Below are positions 45,084 through 53,015 of a DNA stretch of 64,000 bases, in pieces. The notes under the pieces are model-generated. The model was not told the DNA's origin. It saw only the letters and a list, made by a program, of their open reading frames with translations, and did no database searches. The first letter of the stretch is position 1. Each line of letters starts with the position of its first letter. The DNA comes from JBGSQR01 sp964509295 (GTDB lineage Bacteria > Desulfobacterota > Desulfuromonadia > Geobacterales > Pseudopelobacteraceae). Location of the stretch: positions 258,497 through 322,496 of the forward strand of contig CAZDWS010000004.1 of the NCBI GenBank assembly GCA_964509295.1, given 5' to 3'. Position numbers and translations under genes: made by a program.

Positions 45084-45896
45084 TTATTTCGTTGCAGTTA
45101 CCTGATCGATTTCCAGAAACATCTGTACGACCAGGGCAAACTCGTCGGGAACTTCATGCATCAGGTGGTGAGTCGCTTTTTTAAATTGGATCAACCAGGC
45201 CCCGGGTATGGCAGCAGCGATTGTTTTTGAACTTTCCGTGCCGACGGTGGTGTCGGAAGTACCAACTACCAGCATAACCTGATTGCTGATGTTCGGCAGT
45301 TTGTCCAGAGGTGTTTTCCAGCGGGTGGTAGCTTCCAGCTGTTTTAAAACCGTCAGCGGCACATTTACCGCCTGCCACTGCAGCACTTTGGCAACATTGC
45401 TGCCGTCTGTGGAGGTGGCATGGATAATCGCCCTCTTAAATCTGTGGGGATATTCCAGCAGCAGTTTCTGTGTGATCGTACTTCCCATGGAATAGCCGAG
45501 CACATCCGTCTTTTTGACGCCAAGCGCATCAAGCAGTCCGATCACATCATCGGCAAACAGCTGATAGCTGAACTCTGCCTTATTGTCGCTGGAATATCCC
45601 ATCCCCCGGTTATCCAGCAGGATCAGCTGTCGTTTCTTTGAGAGGGTTTCAATAACTCTTGAAGGCCAGAGTTCCATGGCACATCCCAACCCCATGATCA
45701 TAACCAACGGTTCTCCGGAACCGATCAGCTTGTAGCCCATATCTATGCCATTGGCACGAACCTGATAGATGGCGTTACCATGTTTATCCAGGCCGATTTT
45801 ATTGCCGACCGGCTGGATGTTTTGAGCAGTTGCAGTTGAGACACAGATGGCAATCAGTATCAGCAGCAGATAAATCAGCCGTTTCATTCTACTCAT
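45084..45896 (-). CDS. Exported alpha/beta hydrolase
   Basis: A 270-residue hydrolase with a signal peptide (about 5-24; ending TATAQ). The oxyanion motif is MIMGLGCAMELWP, the nucleophile elbow LGYSMGS (Ser), the acid VGTSDTTV (Asp) and the base KKATHHLMHEVP (His), so the triad is complete. Substrate unknown; an esterase or lipase-like role is likely. ATG 45894-45896 is preferred (AAAGGAA upstream). It is the first gene of the minus-strand run leading into the phosphoesterases. Confidence 0.85.
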   Translation of the reverse strand: MSRMKRLIYLLLILIAICVSTATAQNIQPVGNKIGLDKHGNAIYQVRANGIDMGYKLIGSGEPLVMIMGLGCAMELWPSRVIETLSKKRQLILLDNRGMGYSSDNKAEFSYQLFADDVIGLLDALGVKKTDVLGYSMGSTITQKLLLEYPHRFKRAIIHATSTDGSNVAKVLQWQAVNVPLTVLKQLEATTRWKTPLDKLPNISNQVMLVVGTSDTTVGTESSKTIAAAIPGAWLIQFKKATHHLMHEVPDEFALVVQMFLEIDQVTATK

Positions 45897-45973
45897 AATT
45901 GCCGGATTCCTTTCTTTGATACGAGACTGTTTAGCAGACAAAAAGTAAACTCAGCTCTTCATTTTATGCTTTT

Positions 45974-48259
45974 TCAAATAGCGATTACGCAATTTCGTCC
46001 ACCGCTTTTTGCCTGATAAAGTGCCTTATCCGCCCTCATGATCATGTCATCAGGATGGGTATCACTTTCAGTATTAATAGTGAGGCCGATACTTACCGTA
46101 ACAGGAATCTGTGCGGCAGATTTATCCTTAACAATCTGCCTGATTCTTTCAGCGATGCTGACAGCCTCATGAAGTTCGATTTCCGGAAGAACAGCCATAA
46201 ACTCATCACCGCCAAAACGGAAAAGAATGTCATAGGGCCGCAGGCACTCTTTAAACAGTTCCGTAACTTTTTTGAGGATCTCATCGCCGGTCAAATGTCC
46301 TAACTGGTCGTTTATCTCTTTAAACTTATCAATATCTATCATCAGACAACCAAGAGAACTTCCTGATCGGGATGTGCGTAAAAGTTCCTCTTCAAAACGT
46401 TTTTCCGCATATCGGCGATTATAAACTCCGGTTAAATCATCAATAGCAGCCATGTGTTCAAAAAGCTGATTGCCGATTGAAATTGCGGCTGTACCAGACA
46501 GTGCCTCCACAAAGGCGACCCTCTCAGAGGTTGGAGGCGGCATATGTTTAGGGTAAAACAGAATCAGTACGCCCAGTGCCTTTCGATCTCGGTTATAAAG
46601 AGGCAGAACGGTGAGCATGGCCGAATCGCCGGTTGGGTTCTGCGATCCGAAACAGGTATTTTGAATTGTTAGTCCATCCAGGGTCAGGGTTTGAATCTCC
46701 AGCGTCAAAACTGCCTGGGCAAGCTGGGCTTCAACGGCAGAAGCTGTTTCAATGTTGATAGCTGATTGAATTTCAATCGGAAGAGCTCCCTCTCCTGTAC
46801 GAAGAGCAGAGGGGAACAGCTTGTTACCGTCCTGATCAAGAAGGTAGATGGCACCACCACTTGCGGCACCAGCTGAAACAGATTCAGTCAGAATATGATC
46901 AAGCAGATAATCCAGTCGCCTTTCAGCAGACAGAGCTGCCGCAATATCCAGGAATTTGCAGATGGTGCCCTTCATCTGGGTGATTGTGCTTGATAACTGT
47001 TCTATTTCGCGAATAGCTGAAGTGCCCGTATCAGGCGTGTCAAAGCGGAAATTCTTGATATCATCCGCCTGGCGTGAAAGATCCTTGAGCTGTTTGGTAA
47101 CATGGTTTGCCAACCACCAGGTCACAGGTAGTGCAAGCAGCAGAATCACCAATGTTACCAGCAGCATTTCGTTGCGAATCTGCAGGGCAGAGGCAAAAAC
47201 TTCATCTGAAGGTGCGGCAATAGCAAGGAAGGTTTCGGTCTTGACTCCCTTATCGGCGGCATTTTGAGCATGGAGTGGCTGAATACGGACATACCATTCT
47301 CTGCCATTATCAATTATTGTAAGACTTTGGCCGATCAACCCGGTAAGAGCCAGGTCGCTGAATGCGCGGCTGAGAATCGGCACACCGATCTCACCGATGT
47401 AATTGAGAGTCGGTTTGCCCTGGGTATCGTTGGGACCGATCAGACGTGCTGAATCCTTATAGCCGAGTGTTCGTCCCTTAAGATCAAACAGCGCCAGTTC
47501 GGTTGAAGGCGTCACTTTCTGAAGGGCCAGATTTTCCGAAAGGTCCTGCAATGTCATGTCGGCTGCTACAATGCTATGGCGGTTATCGGACCGCCGTGCA
47601 AACGTCTGACCTATTTCACGGGTTGTGAAAAACACATAGGGATCGGTGTGAGTGGCTCCAGCTGAACTGTTATTGGATGCCTGCTGAAACCATGGCCGAG
47701 TACGTGGATCAAAGGTGTAGTCAGGACGAAGTTCGGAACGGATCAGCTTGAGATCCGCGTTGTAGAAAAGATAACGCCCCTCCGGCTTTCCTGTTTTTTG
47801 CATATCAATACTCTGCACTAGGTAGGCGGCATCATCCGGCGCTTTTGAAGCCTTGCGGGCTTCATCACGTCGCAAATGACGCATCAGGAAAAAATCGCCG
47901 TTTTCATAGCCAACATATACAGCAGATATCTGTTGATTATTCAACATGGCCTCTTTGAAATAAGGCAGGCTGGAAAGGCGATGTTCAAGGTTTACAGCAT
48001 TAATGACCTGATGATGTGCCAGCAGCCCGACCAGTGTGTCCATCGGTTCATACAACTGGTTGATGGCGGAAATCATCTGTCTGGAGCTTCTGGTCATGGC
48101 ATCGTCGGCAGCCGCAATTGCAGCGTTACGGGCGCTTATGTAACTAAAGCCTCCGATTATCAGCCCGGTGAGTAGAATCAGGAGTGAAAACAGACTTCCG
48201 ATGCGAATATGCAGCGGATATGTACGCGGTCTTTTTTTGTCGGTTATTTGAGGATTCAT
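45974..48259 (-). CDS. Membrane diguanylate cyclase (Cache-HAMP-GAF-GGDEF)
   Basis: A 761-residue inner-membrane protein. Helix 1 is about 20-42, followed by a periplasmic dCache-type sensor (about 43-360; TRPWFQQA, YVFFTTREIG) and helix 2 (about 367-388). Then come a HAMP-like linker, a GAF domain (about 440-590) and GGDEF (about 600-761) with RFGGDEF intact. RPYD, five residues earlier, fits the I-site. It should make c-di-GMP in response to an extracytoplasmic ligand. ATG 48257-48259 follows GGAG. It is 54 bp downstream of the RiPP-like peptide gene and probably shares its sigma54 promoter. Confidence 0.92.
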   Translation of the reverse strand: MNPQITDKKRPRTYPLHIRIGSLFSLLILLTGLIIGGFSYISARNAAIAAADDAMTRSSRQMISAINQLYEPMDTLVGLLAHHQVINAVNLEHRLSSLPYFKEAMLNNQQISAVYVGYENGDFFLMRHLRRDEARKASKAPDDAAYLVQSIDMQKTGKPEGRYLFYNADLKLIRSELRPDYTFDPRTRPWFQQASNNSSAGATHTDPYVFFTTREIGQTFARRSDNRHSIVAADMTLQDLSENLALQKVTPSTELALFDLKGRTLGYKDSARLIGPNDTQGKPTLNYIGEIGVPILSRAFSDLALTGLIGQSLTIIDNGREWYVRIQPLHAQNAADKGVKTETFLAIAAPSDEVFASALQIRNEMLLVTLVILLLALPVTWWLANHVTKQLKDLSRQADDIKNFRFDTPDTGTSAIREIEQLSSTITQMKGTICKFLDIAAALSAERRLDYLLDHILTESVSAGAASGGAIYLLDQDGNKLFPSALRTGEGALPIEIQSAINIETASAVEAQLAQAVLTLEIQTLTLDGLTIQNTCFGSQNPTGDSAMLTVLPLYNRDRKALGVLILFYPKHMPPPTSERVAFVEALSGTAAISIGNQLFEHMAAIDDLTGVYNRRYAEKRFEEELLRTSRSGSSLGCLMIDIDKFKEINDQLGHLTGDEILKKVTELFKECLRPYDILFRFGGDEFMAVLPEIELHEAVSIAERIRQIVKDKSAAQIPVTVSIGLTINTESDTHPDDMIMRADKALYQAKSGGRNCVIAI

Positions 48260-48313
48260 GCATACTCCAGTCAAGCAGGTTCAGGTTGCGAATATTTGGC
48301 GGAGTATGTTAAG

Positions 48314-48532
48314 TCAGGTCCTGCCTCCGGTTCGACACAGACCGGAGTCAAGTCGAGAAGCCAATTCCTTAATCTGCTTCATATCCAGACCTGACAACAG
48401 GTTCATTTCTACTGAAGTCAACCGATAGCCCTCCTGAAGGCAGGCTGATTCCAGTGAAACTGATGCCATAATGCGGAACCGTTCATCTGTTATCAGACGC
48501 CCAAGCAATCGTTCAACAGCTTCCTGTGACAT
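48314..48532 (-). CDS. 72-residue peptide resembling RiPP leader (Franean1_4349-like)
   Basis: A small acidic-to-neutral helical protein: SQEAVERLLGRLITDERFR, then EGYRLTSVEMNLLSGLD and a short tail, LASRLDSGLCRTGGRT. The spacing of the GRLxTDExFR, LTxxE and LDxxLCR elements reminds me of Franean1_4349-type putative RiPP precursors, which often stand alone. The tail has one Cys and two Gly. AGGAGG precedes the ATG, so translation should be strong. A sigma54-like promoter lies about 80 bp upstream and the diguanylate cyclase gene 54 bp downstream. No modifying enzyme is adjacent, so it may be a signalling or leader-like protein rather than a true RiPP. Confidence 0.65.
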   Translation of the reverse strand: MSQEAVERLLGRLITDERFRIMASVSLESACLQEGYRLTSVEMNLLSGLDMKQIKELASRLDSGLCRTGGRT

Positions 48533-48557
48533 AACTTCCTCCTGGCTTGCATTACTG

Positions 48558-48575
48558 TTGTCCCAAAACGGACAA
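48558..48575. promoter_or_regulatory. Operator-like inverted repeat, leader copy
   Basis: TTGTCC-CAAAAC-GGACAA, a 6-bp perfect inverted repeat with 6-bp spacer, in the 5' leader of the peptide gene. Same half-sites and spacing as 48698-48715. Confidence 0.6.
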
Positions 48576-48611
48576 ACCTACACTAATATGAGTACATCCA
48601 TCAATTATTGA

Positions 48612-48626
48612 GCTAAATGCATGCCA
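48612..48626 (-). promoter_or_regulatory. Sigma54 (-24/-12) promoter candidate for the peptide gene
   Basis: On the minus strand TGGCAT-GCATT-TAGC, compared with consensus TGGCAC-N5-TTGC: two mismatches, with GG and GC kept at the required 10-bp spacing. Transcription would start near 48601, about 70 bp before the peptide start. Confidence 0.55.
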
Positions 48627-48697
48627 AGCATTTACATTGAATAATTTTAGATATTTATGAGTATGATAGTAATAAAAGATGTCTGCCTGGGGACACA

Positions 48698-48715
48698 TTG
48701 TCCGAATCCGGACAA
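48698..48715. promoter_or_regulatory. Operator-like inverted repeat, upstream activating copy
   Basis: TTGTCC-GAATCC-GGACAA about 75-100 bp upstream of the sigma54 candidate, the usual place for an enhancer bound by an NtrC-type activator. It lies just beyond the stop of the response-regulator gene. Confidence 0.65.
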
Positions 48716-48734
48716 CATGTTTGGATGTCTGTTT

Positions 48735-50090
48735 TTAGTAGAATAGTTTACGGGAGGCTTTCAAAAGACGTGCAGCAGAAGACTTGTTATTATTGCATTT
48801 TCCCATGGCCCACTGGATTACCTGCTGATTAACGGCATCGAGTGAAAACTCTTCCGCTGAAAAGCTGAAGTTAAGAGAAATACTATCAGAAACGGGGACT
48901 AACCGGGGAGAAGCAGATTGCTGCAGGCGTAAATGTTCCGGCTGGATCAGGTCGCCACTGGTAACTATGGTGGCGTATTCAAGCAGGTTGCGCAGTTCGC
49001 GCACATTGCCCGGCCAGTCGTGGGTCATGAGCATCTCAAGAGCTGTCCTTGAAAGTCCGGGTAGCTGCTTGCCCTGGTGTTGACGAAAGTTATTCAGAAA
49101 CTGATCTGCCAGCTGCGGAATATCCTCGCGACGATCACGCAGGGGTGGAATTGTAATCGGAAAAATATTCAGACGATGGTAGAGATCACGTCGGAAGTTT
49201 CCCTGTTTGCAGCATTCATCCAGATTGCGGTGAGTTGCTACAATAACTCGACAATCCAGTGAAATCGGACGATCCGATCCAACCTTTTCATAAACCCGTT
49301 CTTCCAGCAGGCGAAGCAATTTGGGCTGGAGCGCCAAAGGCATGTCGCCGATTTCATCCAGAAACAGGGTACCTTTATTGGCCAGGCTGCACTTCCCTTC
49401 CCGATCCCGTTCGGCTCCTGTAAAAGCTCCTTTCACATGTCCGAACAGTTCACTTTCCAGCAGGGTTTCCGGTATTGCGGCACAGTTAATCGCAACAAAT
49501 CCGGTCATATTGCGACCTGAGGCGATATGAATGGCCCTGGCCAGTACCTCCTTACCCACACCGCTTTCACCGTAAATGGCAATTGTGGTTTGCGGGAAGG
49601 CAGCGACCTGTTTGGCTGCAGCCAGTGTTTCACCCATGACCGGCGAACTGCTGGTTATATTCTGAAAACTGAACTTTTCCCGTTCATAATCCAGCATCCT
49701 GTCATAACTCACCTTAAGCTGGGCATGTTCCAGAATGCGCTTGACCACCATCAGCATTTCATCACGATTCAGCGGCTTCAGCAGATAGTCGTCAACCCCT
49801 TCTTTCATGGCAGCAATGGCGGTATCAACAGTGCCGTGGGCTGTAACAAGCACAAACGGAAGTTGGGGATACAGACTGCGAACTTCACGCAGCAATGTTA
49901 CTCCATCCATCCCTGGCATAATCATATCGGATAAAATCAGGTCGTAGCGCCTACTGTCCAGCTCAGTCAGAGCCTCAGCTCCGCATGAAACGCATGTCAC
50001 ACTGTATCCTGCGTCATCTAGGTACCCCTTGATCATGAATCGGAAACTCTGTTTATCGTCAACTACAAGTATTTTTGCTCCCTTGTTCAT
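48735..50090 (-). CDS. Sigma54-dependent response regulator (NtrC family)
   Basis: A 451-residue activator. Receiver domain (about 1-120): Asp55 in LILSDMIMPGMDG and Lys in YLLKPLNRDE. Central AAA+ domain (about 145-380): GESGVGKEVLARAIH (Walker A), GAFTGAERD (the sigma54-contacting loop) and TLFLDEIGDMP (Walker B). A Fis-type HTH ends the protein (about 425-451; KSSAARLLKASRKLFY), stopping right after the recognition helix and so a little shorter than usual. It overlaps the kinase gene by 4 nt (ATGA), so the two are a pair. Likely targets are the inverted repeats at 48558 and 48698. Confidence 0.95.
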   Translation of the reverse strand: MNKGAKILVVDDKQSFRFMIKGYLDDAGYSVTCVSCGAEALTELDSRRYDLILSDMIMPGMDGVTLLREVRSLYPQLPFVLVTAHGTVDTAIAAMKEGVDDYLLKPLNRDEMLMVVKRILEHAQLKVSYDRMLDYEREKFSFQNITSSSPVMGETLAAAKQVAAFPQTTIAIYGESGVGKEVLARAIHIASGRNMTGFVAINCAAIPETLLESELFGHVKGAFTGAERDREGKCSLANKGTLFLDEIGDMPLALQPKLLRLLEERVYEKVGSDRPISLDCRVIVATHRNLDECCKQGNFRRDLYHRLNIFPITIPPLRDRREDIPQLADQFLNNFRQHQGKQLPGLSRTALEMLMTHDWPGNVRELRNLLEYATIVTSGDLIQPEHLRLQQSASPRLVPVSDSISLNFSFSAEEFSLDAVNQQVIQWAMGKCNNNKSSAARLLKASRKLFY

Positions 50091-52069
50091 GAACCACTCT
50101 CCCGCTTCCGACCGCTCAGACAGATATTTCGCAGCAATTCGATGGCTTTTTCCACCTGCTCGTGACTAATTGTTTGGGCATTATTCATCAGCCAGGCAGA
50201 CAATTTAGCCGGCTTACGGTTTTCCAGATGGCTGCACAACCCTTTCAATGTATGGGCTACCCGACCGAGCTCATTTCGATCATTATTTTCAAGAGAGATC
50301 TGCATTATCCGCAGTTCCTCTTCAATATCCTGCAGCAGCAGTTCCCGATACTGCCGGGCTCTCTCCGGATTATCCCCGAGATCACTACGGGTCAGCATAT
50401 TAAGGAGCAGCTCTTCTTCGCCCGATGCAGTAACGGCCCCACCGCAATGGGTAACGATAGCCCTGGCCAGCTGTTCATGCATAACCGGTTTCGCCAACAC
50501 GGCATTTATACCGGCATTAAGACAGGCTTCACGGGTAGCTGCATCAAGGTCTGCCGTAATGGCAATAATCGGCACAGGCCTTTCCGAGCAGTCAGCTTCC
50601 CTCTGTCTGATCCGGCGGGCGACCTCTATGCCATCAATATCCGGCATTCTCACATCCAGCAGAATCAGATCAAATTTCAGCTCTTCCAGAATTTGCAGAG
50701 CCTGAAATCCGGTCTCAGCCAGCATGACCTGCTGCCCCCAGGACTTAAGGATATCCCCCAGCAGAATGCGGTTAAAGCCGTTATCCTCAACGATCAGGAC
50801 AGTTCCGTTGGCAACCGCAACCGGGGGCACAAAATCATCCGGTACCGGCTCAGTTTCCTGAAACGGCAGCTCCACATTAAAACAGCTGCCGACGGATTCT
50901 TTACTATTAACACTAATCTTTCCATTCATCATCTCTGTCAGGCTATGCACAATTGCCAGCCCGAGACCGGTGCCGCCGAATTTGCGGGTAATAGTCGGAT
51001 CAATCTGACGGAAAGGTTGAAAAAGCAGTTCGCGGCCGGTTTCCGGAATTCCGATGCCCGAATCACAGATTTCAAACCGCACAAGCTTCCTGGCTTTACC
51101 CAAATCATATTTGGAAAGACCTGCTTTAAAAGTTATTGTGCCGATTTCAGTAAACTTGATGGCATTGGAAAGCAGATTGGAAAGGATCTGACGCAGGCGG
51201 GTCGGATCACCGAGCACCCATTCCGGTAAATTTATCGGCACTTCGACCTGAAAGGACAGGTTTTTATGTTCTGCCTGCGAGCGGTATTGTTTTTCCAGGT
51301 TTTCAATCAGTAAACGCATATTAAATGGAACAGACTCGATTTCAATTCGTCCAGCCTCTATTTTGCTCATATCGAGGATACTATTAACCAGCTCCATCAG
51401 AGAGTGTGAAGACTCTTCAAGTATACTCAGATACTGCTCGATCTTGGCAGGATTACTTGCAGTACGGGCCAGGGAGCTGAAACCGACCAGTGAATTAAGC
51501 GGTGTACGGATTTCATGGCTGACCAGAGCAAGAAACTCGGATTTAGCTCTGTTAGCAGCTTCGGCGGCCAGCTTGGCCTCGGAAAGCTGAAGCGTCCGTT
51601 CCGCAATCTGCTCTTCCAGAAACTGATTACGCTCCTCCAGATCATGCAGCGGATAAATCTCGCCTTCCTGGGCCATGGCAAATGAAACCGAAATACTGCT
51701 GTGAGTAATCTTCCAACCTGCTGACTCTTTTCTGAAAATCAACACCAACCGTGCTGTCTTGCGCGAAAGGATATGGTCTTTGATCGGCAGATGAATTGTG
51801 AAAGCGCTGGTTGCTACAGCAATTGTATCTGACAGGGACTGAATTATCAGGTCTTTGAGTTCAATACGAATCGGATCTTTGACCTGGGCAAAGTCCTGGC
51901 GTGTAATTGCGATCCACTCGTCCCTGTCACCCACCAGGTTGTCGCCGCTTCCGGTAATACCGGAAAAGTTTTCGCTAAAAAACTCCGTCAGCAGATCGTC
52001 ACGGGATGAATACATGCGCAGGTAATCGTCGAAAAGCTGCCGGAGCTCTTTATTATCTTTTTCATTCAT
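50087..52069 (-). CDS. Soluble hybrid histidine kinase with NTF2-like sensor, receiver and HPt
   Basis: A 660-residue cytoplasmic kinase without membrane helices. Order: an NTF2/SnoaL-like domain (about 1-130; LRQLFDDYLRMYSSRDDLL, WKITHSSISVSF); a coiled coil (about 140-175); HisKA with the phospho-His in ALVSHEIRTPLNS; HATPase_c with GTGLGLAIV; a receiver with Asp in LILLDVRMPDIDG; and a C-terminal HPt with His in VAHTLKGL. Phosphate should pass His-Asp-His and then to the receiver of the regulator at 48735. The NTF2-like domain probably binds a small ligand. The gene is divergent from phoB. Confidence 0.92.
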   Translation of the reverse strand: MNEKDNKELRQLFDDYLRMYSSRDDLLTEFFSENFSGITGSGDNLVGDRDEWIAITRQDFAQVKDPIRIELKDLIIQSLSDTIAVATSAFTIHLPIKDHILSRKTARLVLIFRKESAGWKITHSSISVSFAMAQEGEIYPLHDLEERNQFLEEQIAERTLQLSEAKLAAEAANRAKSEFLALVSHEIRTPLNSLVGFSSLARTASNPAKIEQYLSILEESSHSLMELVNSILDMSKIEAGRIEIESVPFNMRLLIENLEKQYRSQAEHKNLSFQVEVPINLPEWVLGDPTRLRQILSNLLSNAIKFTEIGTITFKAGLSKYDLGKARKLVRFEICDSGIGIPETGRELLFQPFRQIDPTITRKFGGTGLGLAIVHSLTEMMNGKISVNSKESVGSCFNVELPFQETEPVPDDFVPPVAVANGTVLIVEDNGFNRILLGDILKSWGQQVMLAETGFQALQILEELKFDLILLDVRMPDIDGIEVARRIRQREADCSERPVPIIAITADLDAATREACLNAGINAVLAKPVMHEQLARAIVTHCGGAVTASGEEELLLNMLTRSDLGDNPERARQYRELLLQDIEEELRIMQISLENNDRNELGRVAHTLKGLCSHLENRKPAKLSAWLMNNAQTISHEQVEKAIELLRNICLSGRKRESGS

Positions 52070-52254
52070 ATGGTAAGACCTGTTTTAGGGAATGTATTAA
52101 AATGTTAAACTGAATTGTATTTTAATACATTAGAATAATATCCGGGTAATGCAAGCTGGAACTTATTATTGAACTCGGTGACAAAAATGTAAAATCATTT
52201 TCATCCTCCCGCAACCTGCAAATTCTACAAAACATTTTACTAATTGGCACTCAA

Positions 52255-52274
52255 CTGTAACATTTCTATGTTAC
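52255..52274 (+). promoter_or_regulatory. Pho-box-like site upstream of phoB
   Basis: CTGTAACATTTCT followed by ATGTTAC, 56 bp before the phoB start. The first 13 bases are identical to the pstS site at 54958. GTAACAT-TTCT-ATGTTAC also makes a perfect 7-bp inverted repeat. Fits PhoB autoregulation. Confidence 0.65.
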
Positions 52275-52329
52275 AAACAATAAAACTGACTGTAATATAT
52301 GACATGCTAAAGCATATAAGGAGCAACGG

Positions 52330-53013
52330 ATGAAAAAAGTCCTGATCATCGAAGACGAAAGAGACCTTGCCGAGCTGCTGGCGTTCAATCTCGAAAAAGA
52401 GGGCTTCACGACCAGGTGTGCCATGAATGGAAATGAAGGGCTCGAAGCGGCCTTTAGCGACCAGCCGGACTTGATTGTGCTGGACCTGATGCTGCCAGGA
52501 ATGATGGGCACCGAGGTATGCAAGGCACTGCGCAAGGATCCCAGGACTGTTAAAATACCTGTTCTGATGGTAACGGCAAAAAGTGATGAAATCGACCGTG
52601 TAGTCGGCTTTGAGGTCGGAGCTGATGACTACATAGTTAAACCGTTTTCCATGCGGGAACTGTCGCTGCGCATCAAAGCCATACTCAGACGTTGCGACGT
52701 TGAGCAACCGAGAGAGCAGACCCTTTTAACCATTGGCGCCATCAATATTAATACGGAACGGCACCAGGTGATCAGTGCCGGTTCAGAAGTTGAGCTGACA
52801 TCAACGGAATTCAAACTTCTGGCATATATGGCTGAACGACGGGGCCGTGTCATCAGCAGGGATCAACTGCTGCAAAACGTCTGGAGCTATAATGATGTTG
52901 GAGATACCCGCACCGTAGACACGCACATTACCAGACTGCGCAGCAAACTAGGCCCTCCGGGCGAACTGATCAAGACTGTGCGCGGCTTCGGTTATAAAAT
53001 GGAAGAGGTGTAA
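52330..53013 (+). CDS. phoB: Phosphate regulon response regulator PhoB
   Basis: A 227-residue OmpR/PhoB-type regulator. Receiver (about 1-120): the acidic pair in IIEDERD, phospho-acceptor Asp52 in LIVLDLMLPG and Lys in DYIVKPFSMREL. C-terminal winged helix (about 130-225): VELTSTEFKLLAYMAERRG, SRDQLLQNVW, RTVDTHITRLRSKLG. It activates phosphate-starvation genes when phosphate is low. A ribosome site, AAGGAGC, precedes the ATG. phoR follows after 2 bp and the pst genes after that, so assignment as PhoB is firm. Confidence 0.96.
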   Translation: MKKVLIIEDERDLAELLAFNLEKEGFTTRCAMNGNEGLEAAFSDQPDLIVLDLMLPGMMGTEVCKALRKDPRTVKIPVLMVTAKSDEIDRVVGFEVGADDYIVKPFSMRELSLRIKAILRRCDVEQPREQTLLTIGAININTERHQVISAGSEVELTSTEFKLLAYMAERRGRVISRDQLLQNVWSYNDVGDTRTVDTHITRLRSKLGPPGELIKTVRGFGYKMEEV

Positions 53014-53015
53014 TC

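Noticed and set aside
50162..51229. Long open frame (355 codons) on the plus strand
   Set aside because: It is exactly antisense to the hybrid kinase, whose domains are unmistakable. The translated protein has no recognisable motifs and no ribosome site.
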